This document shows positions 45,401 through 60,400 of a stretch of 64,000 nucleotides of DNA, piece by piece. Both the position numbers and the translations under genes were made by a program. Numbering within the stretch: the first letter of the stretch is position 1; each line of letters opens with the position of its first letter. The stretch comes from Auanema rhodensis (lineage: Eukaryota > Nematoda > Chromadorea > Rhabditida > Rhabditidae), in NCBI GenBank assembly GCA_964057225.1, contig OZ059900.1, positions 4,412,501 to 4,476,500 on the forward strand. The letters are read 5' to 3'. Under the pieces are notes generated by a model, which worked only from the letters and a program-made list of their open reading frames with translations, had not been told where the DNA came from and made no database searches.

Positions 45401-48400
45401 ATCAAGATCACTTTCTTTGGATACTTAGGTGGTATAGCTACCTGTTCACAAAAAATTGGAAGTCTTGGTTACCATGCATCAAACACAATACGATAGTGTT
45501 TCTAGACTAATATAACCATGGGGACTTCATTAAAATTAACAGTATTCTTCTATCTTCAACGGTATCCGAGTTACAAATCAAGATCACTTTCTTTGGATAC
45601 TTAGGTGGTATAGCTACCTGTTCACAAAAAATTGGAAGTCCTGGTTACCATGCATCAAACCCATTAAGATTGTGTTTCTAGACTAATATGACCATGAGAA
45701 ATTCATTTAAGTTCACAGTATTCTTCTATCTTTAACGTTATCCGAGTTACAAATCAAGATCACTTTCTTTGGATACTTAGGTGGTATAGCTACCTGTTCA
45801 CAAAAAATTGGAAGTCTTGGTTACCATGCATCAAATCCTTTAAGATAGTGTGTCTAGACTAATATAACCATGGGGACTTCATTAAATTTCACAGTATTCT
45901 TCTATCTTCAACGGTATCCGAGTTACAAATCAAGATCACTTTCTTTGGATACTTAGGTGGTATAGCTACCTGTTCACAAAAAATTGGAAGTCCTGGTTAC
46001 CATGCATCAAACCCATTAAGATTGTGTTTCTAAACTAATATGACCATGATGACTTCATTAAATTTCACAGTATTCTTCTATCTTCAACGGTATCCGAGTT
46101 ACAAATCAAGATCACTTTCTTTGGATACTTAGGTGGTATAGCTACCTGTTCACAAAAAATTGGAAGTCCTGGTTACCATGCATCAAACCCATTAAGATTG
46201 TGTTTCTAGACTAATATGACCATGATGACTTCATTAAATTTCACAGTATTCTTCTATCTTCAACGGTATCCGAGTTACAAATCAAGATCACTTTCTTTGG
46301 ATACTTAGGTGGTATAGCTACCTGTTCACAAAAAATTGGAAGTCCTATTTACCATGCATCAAACACAATACGATAGTGTTTCTAGACTAAAATGACCATG
46401 GGGATTTCATTAAAATTAACAGTATTCTTTTATCTTTAACGGTATCCGAGTTACAAATCAAGATCACTTTCTTTGGATACTTAGGTGGTATAGCTACCTG
46501 TTCACAAAAAATTGGAAGTCTTGGTTACCATGCATCAAACACAATACGATAGTGTTTCTAGACTAATATAACCATGGGGACTTCATTAAAATTAACAGTA
46601 TTCTTCTATCTTCAACGGTATCCGAGTTACAAATCAAGATCACTTTCTTTGGATACTTAGGTGGTATAGCTACCTGTTCACAAAAAATTGGAAGTCCTGG
46701 TTACCATGCATCAAACCCATTAAGATTGTGTTTCTAGACTAATATGACCATGGGAAATTCATTTAAGTTCACAGTATTCTTCCATCTTTAACGGTATCCG
46801 AGTTACAAATCAAGATCACTTTCTTTGGATACTTAGGTGGTATAGCTACCTGTTCACAAAAAATTGGAAGTCTTGGTTACCATGCATCACATCCTTTGAG
46901 ATAGTGTTTCTAGACTAATATGACCATGGGGACTTCATTAAAATTCACAGTATTCTTCCATCTTTAACGGTATCCGAGTTACAAATCAAGATCACTTTCT
47001 TTGGATACTTAGGTGGTATAGCTACCTGTTCACAAAAAATTGGAAGTCCTGGTTACCATGCATCAAACCCATTAAGATTGTGTTTCTAGACTAATATGAC
47101 CATGAGAAATTAATTTAAGTTCACAGTATTCTTCTATCTTTAACGGTATCCGAGTTACAAATCAAGATCACTTTCTTTGGATACTTAGGTGGTATAGCTA
47201 CCTGTTCACAAAAAATTGGAAGTCCTATTTACCCATGCATCAAACACAATACGATAGTGTTTCTAGACTAATATGACCATGGGGAGTTCATTAAAATTAA
47301 CAGTATTCTTTTATCTTTAACGGTATCCGAGTTACAAATCAAGATCACTCTCTTTGGATACTTAGGTGGTATAGCTACCTGTTCACAAAAAATTGGAAGT
47401 CTTGGTTACCATGCATCAAATCCTTTAAGATAGTGTTTCTAGACTAATATAACCATGGAAACTTCATTAAAATTCACAGTATTCTTCCATCTTTAACGGT
47501 ATCCGAGTTACAAATCAAGATCACTTTCTTTGGATACTTAGGTGGTATAGCTACCTGTTCACAAAAAATTGGAAGTCCTGGTTACCATGCATCAAACCCA
47601 TTAAGATTGTGTTTCTAGACTAATATGACCATGGGAAATTCATTTAAGTTCACAGTATTCTTCCATCTTTAACGGTATCCGAGTTACAAATCAAGATCAC
47701 TTTCTTTGGATACTTAGGTGGTATAGCTACCTGTTCACAAAAAATTGGAAGTCTTGGTTACCATGCATCACATCCTTTGAGATAGTGTTTCTAGACTAAT
47801 ATGACCATGGGGACTTCATTAAAATTCACAGTATTCTTCCATCTTTAACGGTATCCGAGTTACAAATCAAGATCACTTTCTTTGGATACTTAGGTGGTAT
47901 AGCTACCTGTTCACAAAAAATTGGAAGTCCTGGTTACCATGCATCAAACCCATTAAGATTGTGTTTCTAGACTAATATGACCATGAGAAATTAATTTAAG
48001 TTCACAGTATTCTTCTATCTTTAACGGTATCCGAGTTACAAATCAAGATCACTTTCTTTGGATACTTAGGTGGTATAGCTACCTGTTCACAAAAAATTGG
48101 AAGTCCTATTTACCCATGCATCAAACACAATACGATAGTGTTTCTAGACTAATATGACCATGGGGAGTTCATTAAAATTAACAGTATTCTTTTATCTTTA
48201 ACGGTATCCGAGTTACAAATCAAGATCACTCTCTTTGGATACTTAGGTGGTATAGCTACCTGTTCACAAAAAATTGGAAGTCTTGGTTACCATGCATCAA
48301 ATCCTTTAAGATAGTGTTTCTAGACTAATATAACCATGGAAACTTCATTAAATTTCACAGTATTCTTCTATCTTCAACGGTATCCGAGTTACAAATCAAG

Positions 48401-51400
48401 ATCACTTTCTTTGGATACTTAGGTGGTATAGCTACCTGTTCACAAAAAATTGGAAGTCGTGGTTACCATGCATCAAACACAATAAGATAGTGTTTCTAGA
48501 CTAATATAACCATGGGGACTTCATTAAAATTAACAGTATTCTTCTATCTTCAACGGTATCCGAGTTACAGATCAAGATCACTTTCTTTGGATACTTAGGT
48601 GATATAGCTACCTGTTCACAAAAAATTGGAAGTCCTATTTACCATGCATCAAACACAATACGATAGTGTTTCTAGACTAATATGACCATGGGGACTTCAT
48701 TAAAATTAACAGTATTCTTTTATCTTTAACGGTATCCGAGTTACAAATCAAGATCACTTTCTTTGGATACTTAGGTGGTATAGCTACCTGTTCACAAAAA
48801 ATTGGAAGTCTTGGTTACCATGCATCAAATCCTTTAAGATAGTGTTTCTAGACTAATATAACCATGGGGACTTCATTGAATTTCACAGTATTCTTCTATC
48901 TTCAACGGTATCCGAGTTACAAATCAAGATCACTTTCTTTGGATACTTAGGTGGTATAGCTACCTGTTCACAAAAAATTGGAAGTCTTGGTTACCATGCA
49001 TCAAATCCTTTAAGATAGTGTTTCTAGACTAATATAACCATGGAAACTTCATTAAATTTCACAGTATTCTTCTATCTTCAACGGTATCCGAGTTACAAAT
49101 CAAGATCACTTTCTTTGGATACTTAGGTGGTATAGCTACCTGTTCACAAAAAATTGGAAGTCTTGGTTACCATGCATCAAACACAATACGATAGTGTTTC
49201 TAGACTAATATAACCATGGGGACTTCATTAAAATTAACAGTATTCTTCTATCTTCAACGGTATCCGAGTTACAAATCAAGATCACTTTCTTTGGATACTT
49301 AGGTGGTATAGCTACCTGTTCACAAAAAATTGGAAGTCCTGGTTACCATGCATCAAACCCATTAAGATTGTGTTTCTAGACTAATATGACCATGGGAAAT
49401 TCATTTAAGTTCACAGTATTCTTCCATCTTTAACGGTATCCGAGTTACAAATCAAGATCACTTTCTTTGGATACTTAGGTGGTATAGCTACCTGTTCACA
49501 AAAAATTGGAAGTCTTGGTTACCATGCATCAAATCCTTTAAGATAGTGTGTCTAGACTAATATAACCATGGGGACTTCATTAAATTTCACAGTATTCTTC
49601 TATCTTCAACGGTATCCGAGTTACAAATCAAGATCACTTTCTTTGGATACTTAGGTGGTATAGCTACCTGTTCACAAAAAATTGGAAGTCCTGGTTACCA
49701 TGCATCAAACCCATTAAGATTGTGTTTCTAAACTAATATGACCATGATGACTTCATTAAATTTCACAGTATTCTTCTATCTTCAACGGTATCCGAGTTAC
49801 AAATCAAGATCACTTTCTTTGGATACTTAGGTGGTATAGCTACCTGTTCACAAAAAATTGGAAGTCCTGGTTACCATGCATCAAACCCATTAAGATTGTG
49901 TTTCTAGACTAATATGACCATGATGACTTCATTAAATTTCACAGTATTCTTCTATCTTCAACGGTATCCGAGTTACAAATCAAGATCACTTTCTTTGGAT
50001 ACTTAGGTGGTATAGCTACCTGTTCACAAAAAATTGGAAGTCCTATTTACCATGCATCAAACACAATACGATAGTGTTTCTAGACTAAAATGACCATGGG
50101 GATTTCATTAAAATTAACAGTATTCTTTTATCTTTAACGGTATCCGAGTTACAAATCAAGATCACTTTCTTTGGATACTTAGGTGGTATAGCTACCTGTT
50201 CACAAAAAATTGGAAGTCTTGGTTACCATGCATCAAACCCATTAAGATTGTGTTTCTAGACTAATATGACCATGATGACTTCATTAAATTTCACAGTATT
50301 CTTCTATCTTCAACGGTATCCGAGTTACAAATCAAGATCACTTTCTTTGGATACTTAGGTGGTATAGCTACCTGTTCACAAAAAATTGGAAGTCCTATTT
50401 ACCATGCATCAAATCCTTTAAGATAGTGTTTCTAGACTAATATAACCATGGAAACTTCATTAAATTTCACAGTATTCTTCTATCTTCAACGGTATCCGAG
50501 TTACAAATCAAGATCACTTTCTTTGGATACTTAGGTGGTATAGCTACCTGTTCACAAAAAATTGGAAGTCTTGGTTACCATGCATCAAACACAATACGAT
50601 AGTGTTTCTAGACTAATATAACCATGGGGACTTCATTAAAATTAACAGTATTCTTCTATCTTCAACGGTATCCGAGTTACAAATCAAGATCACTTTCTTT
50701 GGATACTTAGGTGGTATAGCTACCTGTTCACAAAAAATTGGAAGTCCTGGTTACCATGCATCAAACCCATTAAGATTGTGTTTCTAGACTAATATGACCA
50801 TGGGAAATTCATTTAAGTTCACAGTATTCTTCCATCTTTAACGGTATCCGAGTTACAAATCAAGATCACTTTCTTTGGATACTTAGGTGGTATAGCTACC
50901 TGTTCACAAAAAATTGGAAGTCTTGGTTACCATGCATCACATCCTTTGAGATAGTGTTTCTAGACTAATATGACCATGGGGACTTCATTAAAATTCACAG
51001 TATTCTTCCATCTTTAACGGTATCCGAGTTACAAATCAAGATCACTTTCTTTGGATACTTAGGTGGTATAGCTACCTGTTCACAAAAAATTGGAAGTCCT
51101 GGTTACCATGCATCAAACCCATTAAGATTGTGTTTCTAGACTAATATGACCATGAGAAATTAATTTAAGTTCACAGTATTCTTCTATCTTTAACGGTATC
51201 CGAGTTACAAATCAAGATCACTTTCTTTGGATACTTAGGTGGTATAGCTACCTGTTCACAAAAAATTGGAAGTCCTATTTACCCATGCATCAAACACAAT
51301 ACGATAGTGTTTCTAGACTAATATGACCATGGGGAGTTCATTAAAATTAACAGTATTCTTTTATCTTTAACGGTATCCGAGTTACAAATCAAGATCACTC

Positions 51401-54400
51401 TCTTTGGATACTTAGGTGGTATAGCTACCTGTTCACAAAAAATTGGAAGTCTTGGTTACCATGCATCAAATCCTTTAAGATAGTGTTTCTAGACTAATAT
51501 AACCATGGAAACTTCATTAAATTTCACAGTATTCTTCTATCTTCAACGGTATCCGAGTTACAAATCAAGATCACTTTCTTTGGATACTTAGGTGGTATAG
51601 CTACCTGTTCACAAAAAATTGGAAGTCCTGGTTACCATGCATCAAACCCATTAAGATTGTGTTTCTAGACTAATATGACCATGGGAAATTCATTTAAGTT
51701 CACAGTATTCTTCCATCTTTAACGGTATCCGAGTTACAAATCAAGATCACTTTCTTTGGATACTTAGGTGGTATAGCTACCTGTTCACAAAAAATTGGAA
51801 GTCTTGGTTACCATGCATCACATCCTTTGAGATAGTGTTTCTAGACTAATATGACCATGGGGACTTCATTAAAATTCACAGTATTCTTCCATCTTTAACG
51901 GTATCCGAGTTACAAATCAAGATCACTTTCTTTGGATACTTAGGTGGTATAGCTACCTGTTCACAAAAAATTGGAAGTCCTGGTTACCATGCATCAAACC
52001 CATTAAGATTGTGTTTCTAGACTAATATGACCATGAGAAATTAATTTAAGTTCACAGTATTCTTCTATCTTTAACGGTATCCGAGTTACAAATCAAGATC
52101 ACTTTCTTTGGATACTTAGGTGGTATAGCTACCTGTTCACAAAAAATTGGAAGTCCTATTTACCCATGCATCAAACACAATACGATAGTGTTTCTAGACT
52201 AATATGACCATGGGGAGTTCATTAAAATTAACAGTATTCTTTTATCTTTAACGGTATCCGAGTTACAAATCAAGATCACTCTCTTTGGATACTTAGGTGG
52301 TATAGCTACCTGTTCACAAAAAATTGGAAGTCTTGGTTACCATGCATCAAATCCTTTAAGATAGTGTTTCTAGACTAATATAACCATGGAAACTTCATTA
52401 AATTTCACAGTATTCTTCTATCTTCAACGGTATCCGAGTTACAAATCAAGATCACTTTCTTTGGATACTTAGGTGGTATAGCTACCTGTTCACAAAAAAT
52501 TGGAAGTCGTGGTTACCATGCATCAAACACAATAAGATAGTGTTTCTAGACTAATATAACCATGGGGACTTCATTAAAATTAACAGTATTCTTCTATCTT
52601 CAACGGTATCCGAGTTACAGATCAAGATCACTTTCTTTGGATACTTAGGTGATATAGCTACCTGTTCACAAAAAATTGGAAGTCCTATTTACCATGCATC
52701 AAACACAATACGATAGTGTTTCTAGACTAATATGACCATGGGGACTTCATTAAAATTAACAGTATTCTTTTATCTTTAACGGTATCCGAGTTACAAATCA
52801 AGATCACTTTCTTTGGATACTTAGGTGGTATAGCTACCTGTTCACAAAAAATTGGAAGTCTTGGTTACCATGCATCAAATCCTTTAAGATAGTGTTTCTA
52901 GACTAATATAACCATGGGGACTTCATTGAATTTCACAGTATTCTTCTATCTTCAACGGTATCCGAGTTACAAATCAAGATCACTTTCTTTGGATACTTAG
53001 GTGGTATAGCTACCTGTTCACAAAAAATTGGAAGTCCTGGTTACCATGCATCAAACCCATTAAGATTGTGTTTCTAGACTAATATGACCATGATGACTTC
53101 ATTAAATTTCACAGTATTCTTCTATCTTCAACGGTATCCGAGTTACAAATCAAGATCACTTTCTTTGGATACTTAGGTGGTATAGCTACCTGTTCACAAA
53201 AAATTGGAAGTCCTGGTTACCATGCATCAAACCCATTAAGATTGTGTTTCTAGACTAATATGACCATGGGAAATTCATTTAAGTTCACAGTATTCTTCCA
53301 TCTTTAACGGTATCCGAGTTACAAATCAAGATCACTTTCTTTGGATACTTAGGTGGTATAGCTACCTGTTCACAAAAAATTGGAAGTCTTGGTTACCATG
53401 CATCACATCCTTTGAGATAGTGTTTCTAGACTAATATGACCATGGGGACTTCATTAAAATCCACAGTATTCTTCCATCGTTAACGGTATCCGAGTTACAA
53501 ATCAAGATCACTTTCTTTGGATACTTAGGTGGTATAGCTACCTGTTCACAAAAAATTGGAAGTCCTGGTTACCATGCATCAAACCCATTAAGATTGTGTT
53601 TCTAGACTAATATGACCATGAGAAATTAATTTAAGTTCACAGTATTCTTCTATCTTTAACGGTATCCGAGTTACAAATCAAGATCACTTTCTTTGGATAC
53701 TTAGGTGGTATAGCTACCTGTTCACAAAAAATTGGAAGTCCTATTTACCCATGCATCAAACACAATACGATAGTGTTTCTAGACTAATATGACCATGGGG
53801 AGTTCATTAAAATTAACAGTATTCTTTTATCTTTAACGGTATCCGAGTTACAAATCAAGATCACTCTCTTTGGATACTTAGGTGGTATAGCTACCTGTTC
53901 ACAAAAAATTGGAAGTCTTGGTTACCATGCATCAAATCCTTTAAGATAGTGTTTCTAGACTAATATAACCATGGGGACTTCATTAAATTTCACAGTATTC
54001 TTCTATCTTCAATGGTATCCGAGTTACAAATCAAGATCACTTTCTTTGGATACTTAGGTGGTATAGCTACCTGTTCACAAAAAATTGGAAGTCCTATTTA
54101 CCCATGCATCAAACACAATACGATAGTGTTTCTAGACTAATATGACCATGGGGAGTTCATTAAAATTAACAGTATTCTTTTATCTTTAACGGTATCCGAG
54201 TTACAAATCAAGATCACTCTCTTTGGATACTTAGGTGGTATAGCTACCTGTTCACAAAAAAATGGAAGTCTTGGTTACCATGCATCAAATCCTTTAAGAT
54301 AGTGTTTCTAGACTAATATAACCATGGAGACTTCATTAAATTTCACAGTATTCTTCTATCTTCAACGGTATCCGAGTTACAAATCAAGATCACTTTCTTT

Positions 54401-57400
54401 GGATACTTAGGTGGTATAGCTACCTGTTCACAAAAAATTGGAAGTCTTGGTTACCATGCATCAAATCCTTTAAGATAGTGTTTCTAGACTAATATAACCA
54501 TGGAGACTTCATTAAATTTCACAGTATTCTTCTATCTTCAACGGTATCCGAGTTACAAATCAAGATCACTTTCTTTGGATACTTAGGTGGTATAGCTACC
54601 TGTTCACAAAAAATTGGAAGTCTTGGTTACCATGCATCAAATCCTTTAAGATAGTGTGTCTAGACTAATATAACCATGGGGACTTCATTAAATTTCACAG
54701 TATTCTTCTATCTTCAACGGTATCCGAGTTACAAATCAAGATCACTTTCTTTGGATACTTAGGTGGTATAGCTACCTGTTCACAAAAAATTGGAAGTCCT
54801 GGTTACCATGCATCAAACCCATTAAGATTGTGTTTCTAAACTAATATGACCATGATGACTTCATTAAATTTCACAGTATTCTTCTATCTTCAACGGTATC
54901 CGAGTTACAAATCAAGATCACTTTCTTTGGATACTTAGGTGGTATAGCTACCTGTTCACAAAAAATTGGAAGTCCTGGTTACCATGCATCAAACCCATTA
55001 AGATTGTGTTTCTAGACTAATATGACCATGATGACTTCATTAAATTTCACAGTATTCTTCTATCTTCAACGGTATCCGAGTTACAAATCAAGATCACTTT
55101 CTTTGGATACTTAGGTGGTATAGCTACCTGTTCACAAAAAATTGGAAGTCCTATTTACCATGCATCAAACACAATACGATAGTGTTTCTAGACTAAAATG
55201 ACCATGGGGATTTCATTAAAATTAACAGTATTCTTTTATCTTTAACGGTATCCGAGTTACAAATCAAGATCACTTTCTTTGGATACTTAGGTGGTATAGC
55301 TACCTGTTCACAAAAAATTGGAAGTCTTGGTTACCATGCATCAAACCCATTAAGATTGTGTTTCTAGACTAATATGACCATGATGACTTCATTAAATTTC
55401 ACAGTATTCTTCTATCTTCAACGGTATCCGAGTTACAAATCAAGATCACTTTCTTTGGATACTTAGGTGGTATAGCTACCTGTTCACAAAAAATTGGAAG
55501 TCCTATTTACCATGCATCAAATCCTTTAAGATAGTGTTTCTAGACTAATATAACCATGGAAACTTCATTAAATTTCACAGTATTCTTCTATCTTCAACGG
55601 TATCCGAGTTACAAATCAAGATCACTTTCTTTGGATACTTAGGTGGTATAGCTACCTGTTCACAAAAAATTGGAAGTCTTGGTTACCATGCATCAAACAC
55701 AATACGATAGTGTTTCTAGACTAATATAACCATGGGGACTTCATTAAAATTAACAGTATTCTTCTATCTTCAACGGTATCCGAGTTACAAATCAAGATCA
55801 CTTTCTTTGGATACTTAGGTGGTATAGCTACCTGTTCACAAAAAATTGGAAGTCCTGGTTACCATGCATCAAACCCATTAAGATTGTGTTTCTAGACTAA
55901 TATGACCATGGGAAATTCATTTAAGTTCACAGTATTCTTCCATCTTTAACGGTATCCGAGTTACAAATCAAGATCACTTTCTTTGGATACTTAGGTGGTA
56001 TAGCTACCTGTTCACAAAAAATTGGAAGTCTTGGTTACCATGCATCACATCCTTTGAGATAGTGTTTCTAGACTAATATGACCATGGGGACTTCATTAAA
56101 ATTCACAGTATTCTTCCATCTTTAACGGTATCCGAGTTACAAATCAAGATCACTTTCTTTGGATACTTAGGTGGTATAGCTACCTGTTCACAAAAAATTG
56201 GAAGTCCTGGTTACCATGCATCAAACCCATTAAGATTGTGTTTCTAGACTAATATGACCATGAGAAATTAATTTAAGTTCACAGTATTCTTCTATCTTTA
56301 ACGGTATCCGAGTTACAAATCAAGATCACTTTCTTTGGATACTTAGGTGGTATAGCTACCTGTTCACAAAAAATTGGAAGTCCTATTTACCCATGCATCA
56401 AACACAATACGATAGTGTTTCTAGACTAATATGACCATGGGGAGTTCATTAAAATTAACAGTATTCTTTTATCTTTAACGGTATCCGAGTTACAAATCAA
56501 GATCACTCTCTTTGGATACTTAGGTGGTATAGCTACCTGTTCACAAAAAATTGGAAGTCTTGGTTACCATGCATCAAATCCTTTAAGATAGTGTTTCTAG
56601 ACTAATATAACCATGGAAACTTCATTAAATTTCACAGTATTCTTCTATCTTCAACGGTATCCGAGTTACAAATCAAGATCACTTTCTTTGGATACTTAGG
56701 TGGTATAGCTACCTGTTCACAAAAAATTGGAAGTCCTGGTTACCATGCATCAAACCCATTAAGATTGTGTTTCTAGACTAATATGACCATGGGAAATTCA
56801 TTTAAGTTCACAGTATTCTTCCATCTTTAACGGTATCCGAGTTACAAATCAAGATCACTTTCTTTGGATACTTAGGTGGTATAGCTACCTGTTCACAAAA
56901 AATTGGAAGTCTTGGTTACCATGCATCACATCCTTTGAGATAGTGTTTCTAGACTAATATGACCATGGGGACTTCATTAAAATTCACAGTATTCTTCCAT
57001 CTTTAACGGTATCCGAGTTACAAATCAAGATCACTTTCTTTGGATACTTAGGTGGTATAGCTACCTGTTCACAAAAAATTGGAAGTCCTGGTTACCATGC
57101 ATCAAACCCATTAAGATTGTGTTTCTAGACTAATATGACCATGAGAAATTAATTTAAGTTCACAGTATTCTTCTATCTTTAACGGTATCCGAGTTACAAA
57201 TCAAGATCACTTTCTTTGGATACTTAGGTGGTATAGCTACCTGTTCACAAAAAATTGGAAGTCCTATTTACCCATGCATCAAACACAATACGATAGTGTT
57301 TCTAGACTAATATGACCATGGGGAGTTCATTAAAATTAACAGTATTCTTTTATCTTTAACGGTATCCGAGTTACAAATCAAGATCACTCTCTTTGGATAC

Positions 57401-60400
57401 TTAGGTGGTATAGCTACCTGTTCACAAAAAATTGGAAGTCTTGGTTACCATGCATCAAATCCTTTAAGATAGTGTTTCTAGACTAATATAACCATGGAAA
57501 CTTCATTAAATTTCACAGTATTCTTCTATCTTCAACGGTATCCGAGTTACAAATCAAGATCACTTTCTTTGGATACTTAGGTGGTATAGCTACCTGTTCA
57601 CAAAAAATTGGAAGTCGTGGTTACCATGCATCAAACACAATAAGATAGTGTTTCTAGACTAATATAACCATGGGGACTTCATTAAAATTAACAGTATTCT
57701 TCTATCTTCAACGGTATCCGAGTTACAGATCAAGATCACTTTCTTTGGATACTTAGGTGATATAGCTACCTGTTCACAAAAAATTGGAAGTCCTATTTAC
57801 CATGCATCAAACACAATACGATAGTGTTTCTAGACTAATATGACCATGGGGACTTCATTAAAATTAACAGTATTCTTTTATCTTTAACGGTATCCGAGTT
57901 ACAAATCAAGATCACTTTCTTTGGATACTTAGGTGGTATAGCTACCTGTTCACAAAAAATTGGAAGTCTTGGTTACCATGCATCAAATCCTTTAAGATAG
58001 TGTTTCTAGACTAATATAACCATGGGGACTTCATTGAATTTCACAGTATTCTTCTATCTTCAACGGTATCCGAGTTACAAATCAAGATCACTTTCTTTGG
58101 ATACTTAGGTGGTATAGCTACCTGTTCACAAAAAATTGGAAGTCCTGGTTACCATGCATCAAACCCATTAAGATTGTGTTTCTAGACTAATATGACCATG
58201 ATGACTTCATTAAATTTCACAGTATTCTTCTATCTTCAACGGTATCCGAGTTACAAATCAAGATCACTTTCTTTGGATACTTAGGTGGTATAGCTACCTG
58301 TTCACAAAAAATTGGAAGTCCTGGTTACCATGCATCAAACCCATTAAGATTGTGTTTCTAGACTAATATGACCATGGGAAATTCATTTAAGTTCACAGTA
58401 TTCTTCCATCTTTAACGGTATCCGAGTTACAAATCAAGATCACTTTCTTTGGATACTTAGGTGGTATAGCTACCTGTTCACAAAAAATTGGAAGTCTTGG
58501 TTACCATGCATCACATCCTTTGAGATAGTGTTTCTAGACTAATATGACCATGGGGACTTCATTAAAATCCACAGTATTCTTCCATCGTTAACGGTATCCG
58601 AGTTACAAATCAAGATCACTTTCTTTGGATACTTAGGTGGTATAGCTACCTGTTCACAAAAAATTGGAAGTCCTGGTTACCATGCATCAAACCCATTAAG
58701 ATTGTGTTTCTAGACTAATATGACCATGAGAAATTAATTTAAGTTCACAGTATTCTTCTATCTTTAACGGTATCCGAGTTACAAATCAAGATCACTTTCT
58801 TTGGATACTTAGGTGGTATAGCTACCTGTTCACAAAAAATTGGAAGTCCTATTTACCCATGCATCAAACACAATACGATAGTGTTTCTAGACTAATATGA
58901 CCATGGGGAGTTCATTAAAATTAACAGTATTCTTTTATCTTTAACGGTATCCGAGTTACAAATCAAGATCACTCTCTTTGGATACTTAGGTGGTATAGCT
59001 ACCTGTTCACAAAAAATTGGAAGTCTTGGTTACCATGCATCAAATCCTTTAAGATAGTGTTTCTAGACTAATATAACCATGGGGACTTCATTAAATTTCA
59101 CAGTATTCTTCTATCTTCAATGGTATCCGAGTTACAAATCAAGATCACTTTCTTTGGATACTTAGGTGGTATAGCTACCTGTTCACAAAAAATTGGAAGT
59201 CCTATTTACCCATGCATCAAACACAATACGATAGTGTTTCTAGACTAATATGACCATGGGGAGTTCATTAAAATTAACAGTATTCTTTTATCTTTAACGG
59301 TATCCGAGTTACAAATCAAGATCACTCTCTTTGGATACTTAGGTGGTATAGCTACCTGTTCACAAAAAAATGGAAGTCTTGGTTACCATGCATCAAATCC
59401 TTTAAGATAGTGTTTCTAGACTAATATAACCATGGAGACTTCATTAAATTTCACAGTATTCTTCTATCTTCAACGGTATCCGAGTTACAAATCAAGATCA
59501 CTTTCTTTGGATACTTAGGTGGTATAGCTACCTGTTCACAAAAAATTGGAAGTCGTGGTTACCATGCATCAAACACAATAAGATAGTGTTTCTAGACTAA
59601 TATAACCATGGGGACTTCATTAAAATTAACAGTATTCTTCTATCTTCAACGGTATCCGAGTTACAGATCAAGATCACTTTCTTTGGATACTTAGGTGATA
59701 TAGCTACCTGTTCACAAAAAATTGGAAGTCCTATTTACCATGCATCAAACACAATACGATAGTGTTTCTAGACTAATATGACCATGGGGACTTCATTAAA
59801 ATTAACAGTATTCTTTTATCTTTAACGGTATCCGAGTTACAAATCAAGATCACTTTCTTTGGATACTTAGGTGGTATAGCTACCTGTTCACAAAAAATTG
59901 GAAGTCTTGGTTACCATGCATCAAATCCTTTAAGATAGTGTTTCTAGACTAATATAACCATGGGGACTTCATTGAATTTCACAGTATTCTTCTATCTTCA
60001 ACGGTATCCGAGTTACAAATCAAGATCACTTTCTTTGGATACTTAGGTGGTATAGCTACCTGTTCACAAAAAATTGGAAGTCCTGGTTACCATGCATCAA
60101 ACCCATTAAGATTGTGTTTCTAGACTAATATGACCATGATGACTTCATTAAATTTCACAGTATTCTTCTATCTTCAACGGTATCCGAGTTACAAATCAAG
60201 ATCACTTTCTTTGGATACTTAGGTGGTATAGCTACCTGTTCACAAAAAATTGGAAGTCCTGGTTACCATGCATCAAACCCATTAAGATTGTGTTTCTAGA
60301 CTGATATGACCATGGGAAATTCATTTAAGTTCACAGTATTCTTCCATCTTTAACGGTATCCGAGTTACAAATCAAGATCACTTTCTTTGGATACTTAGGT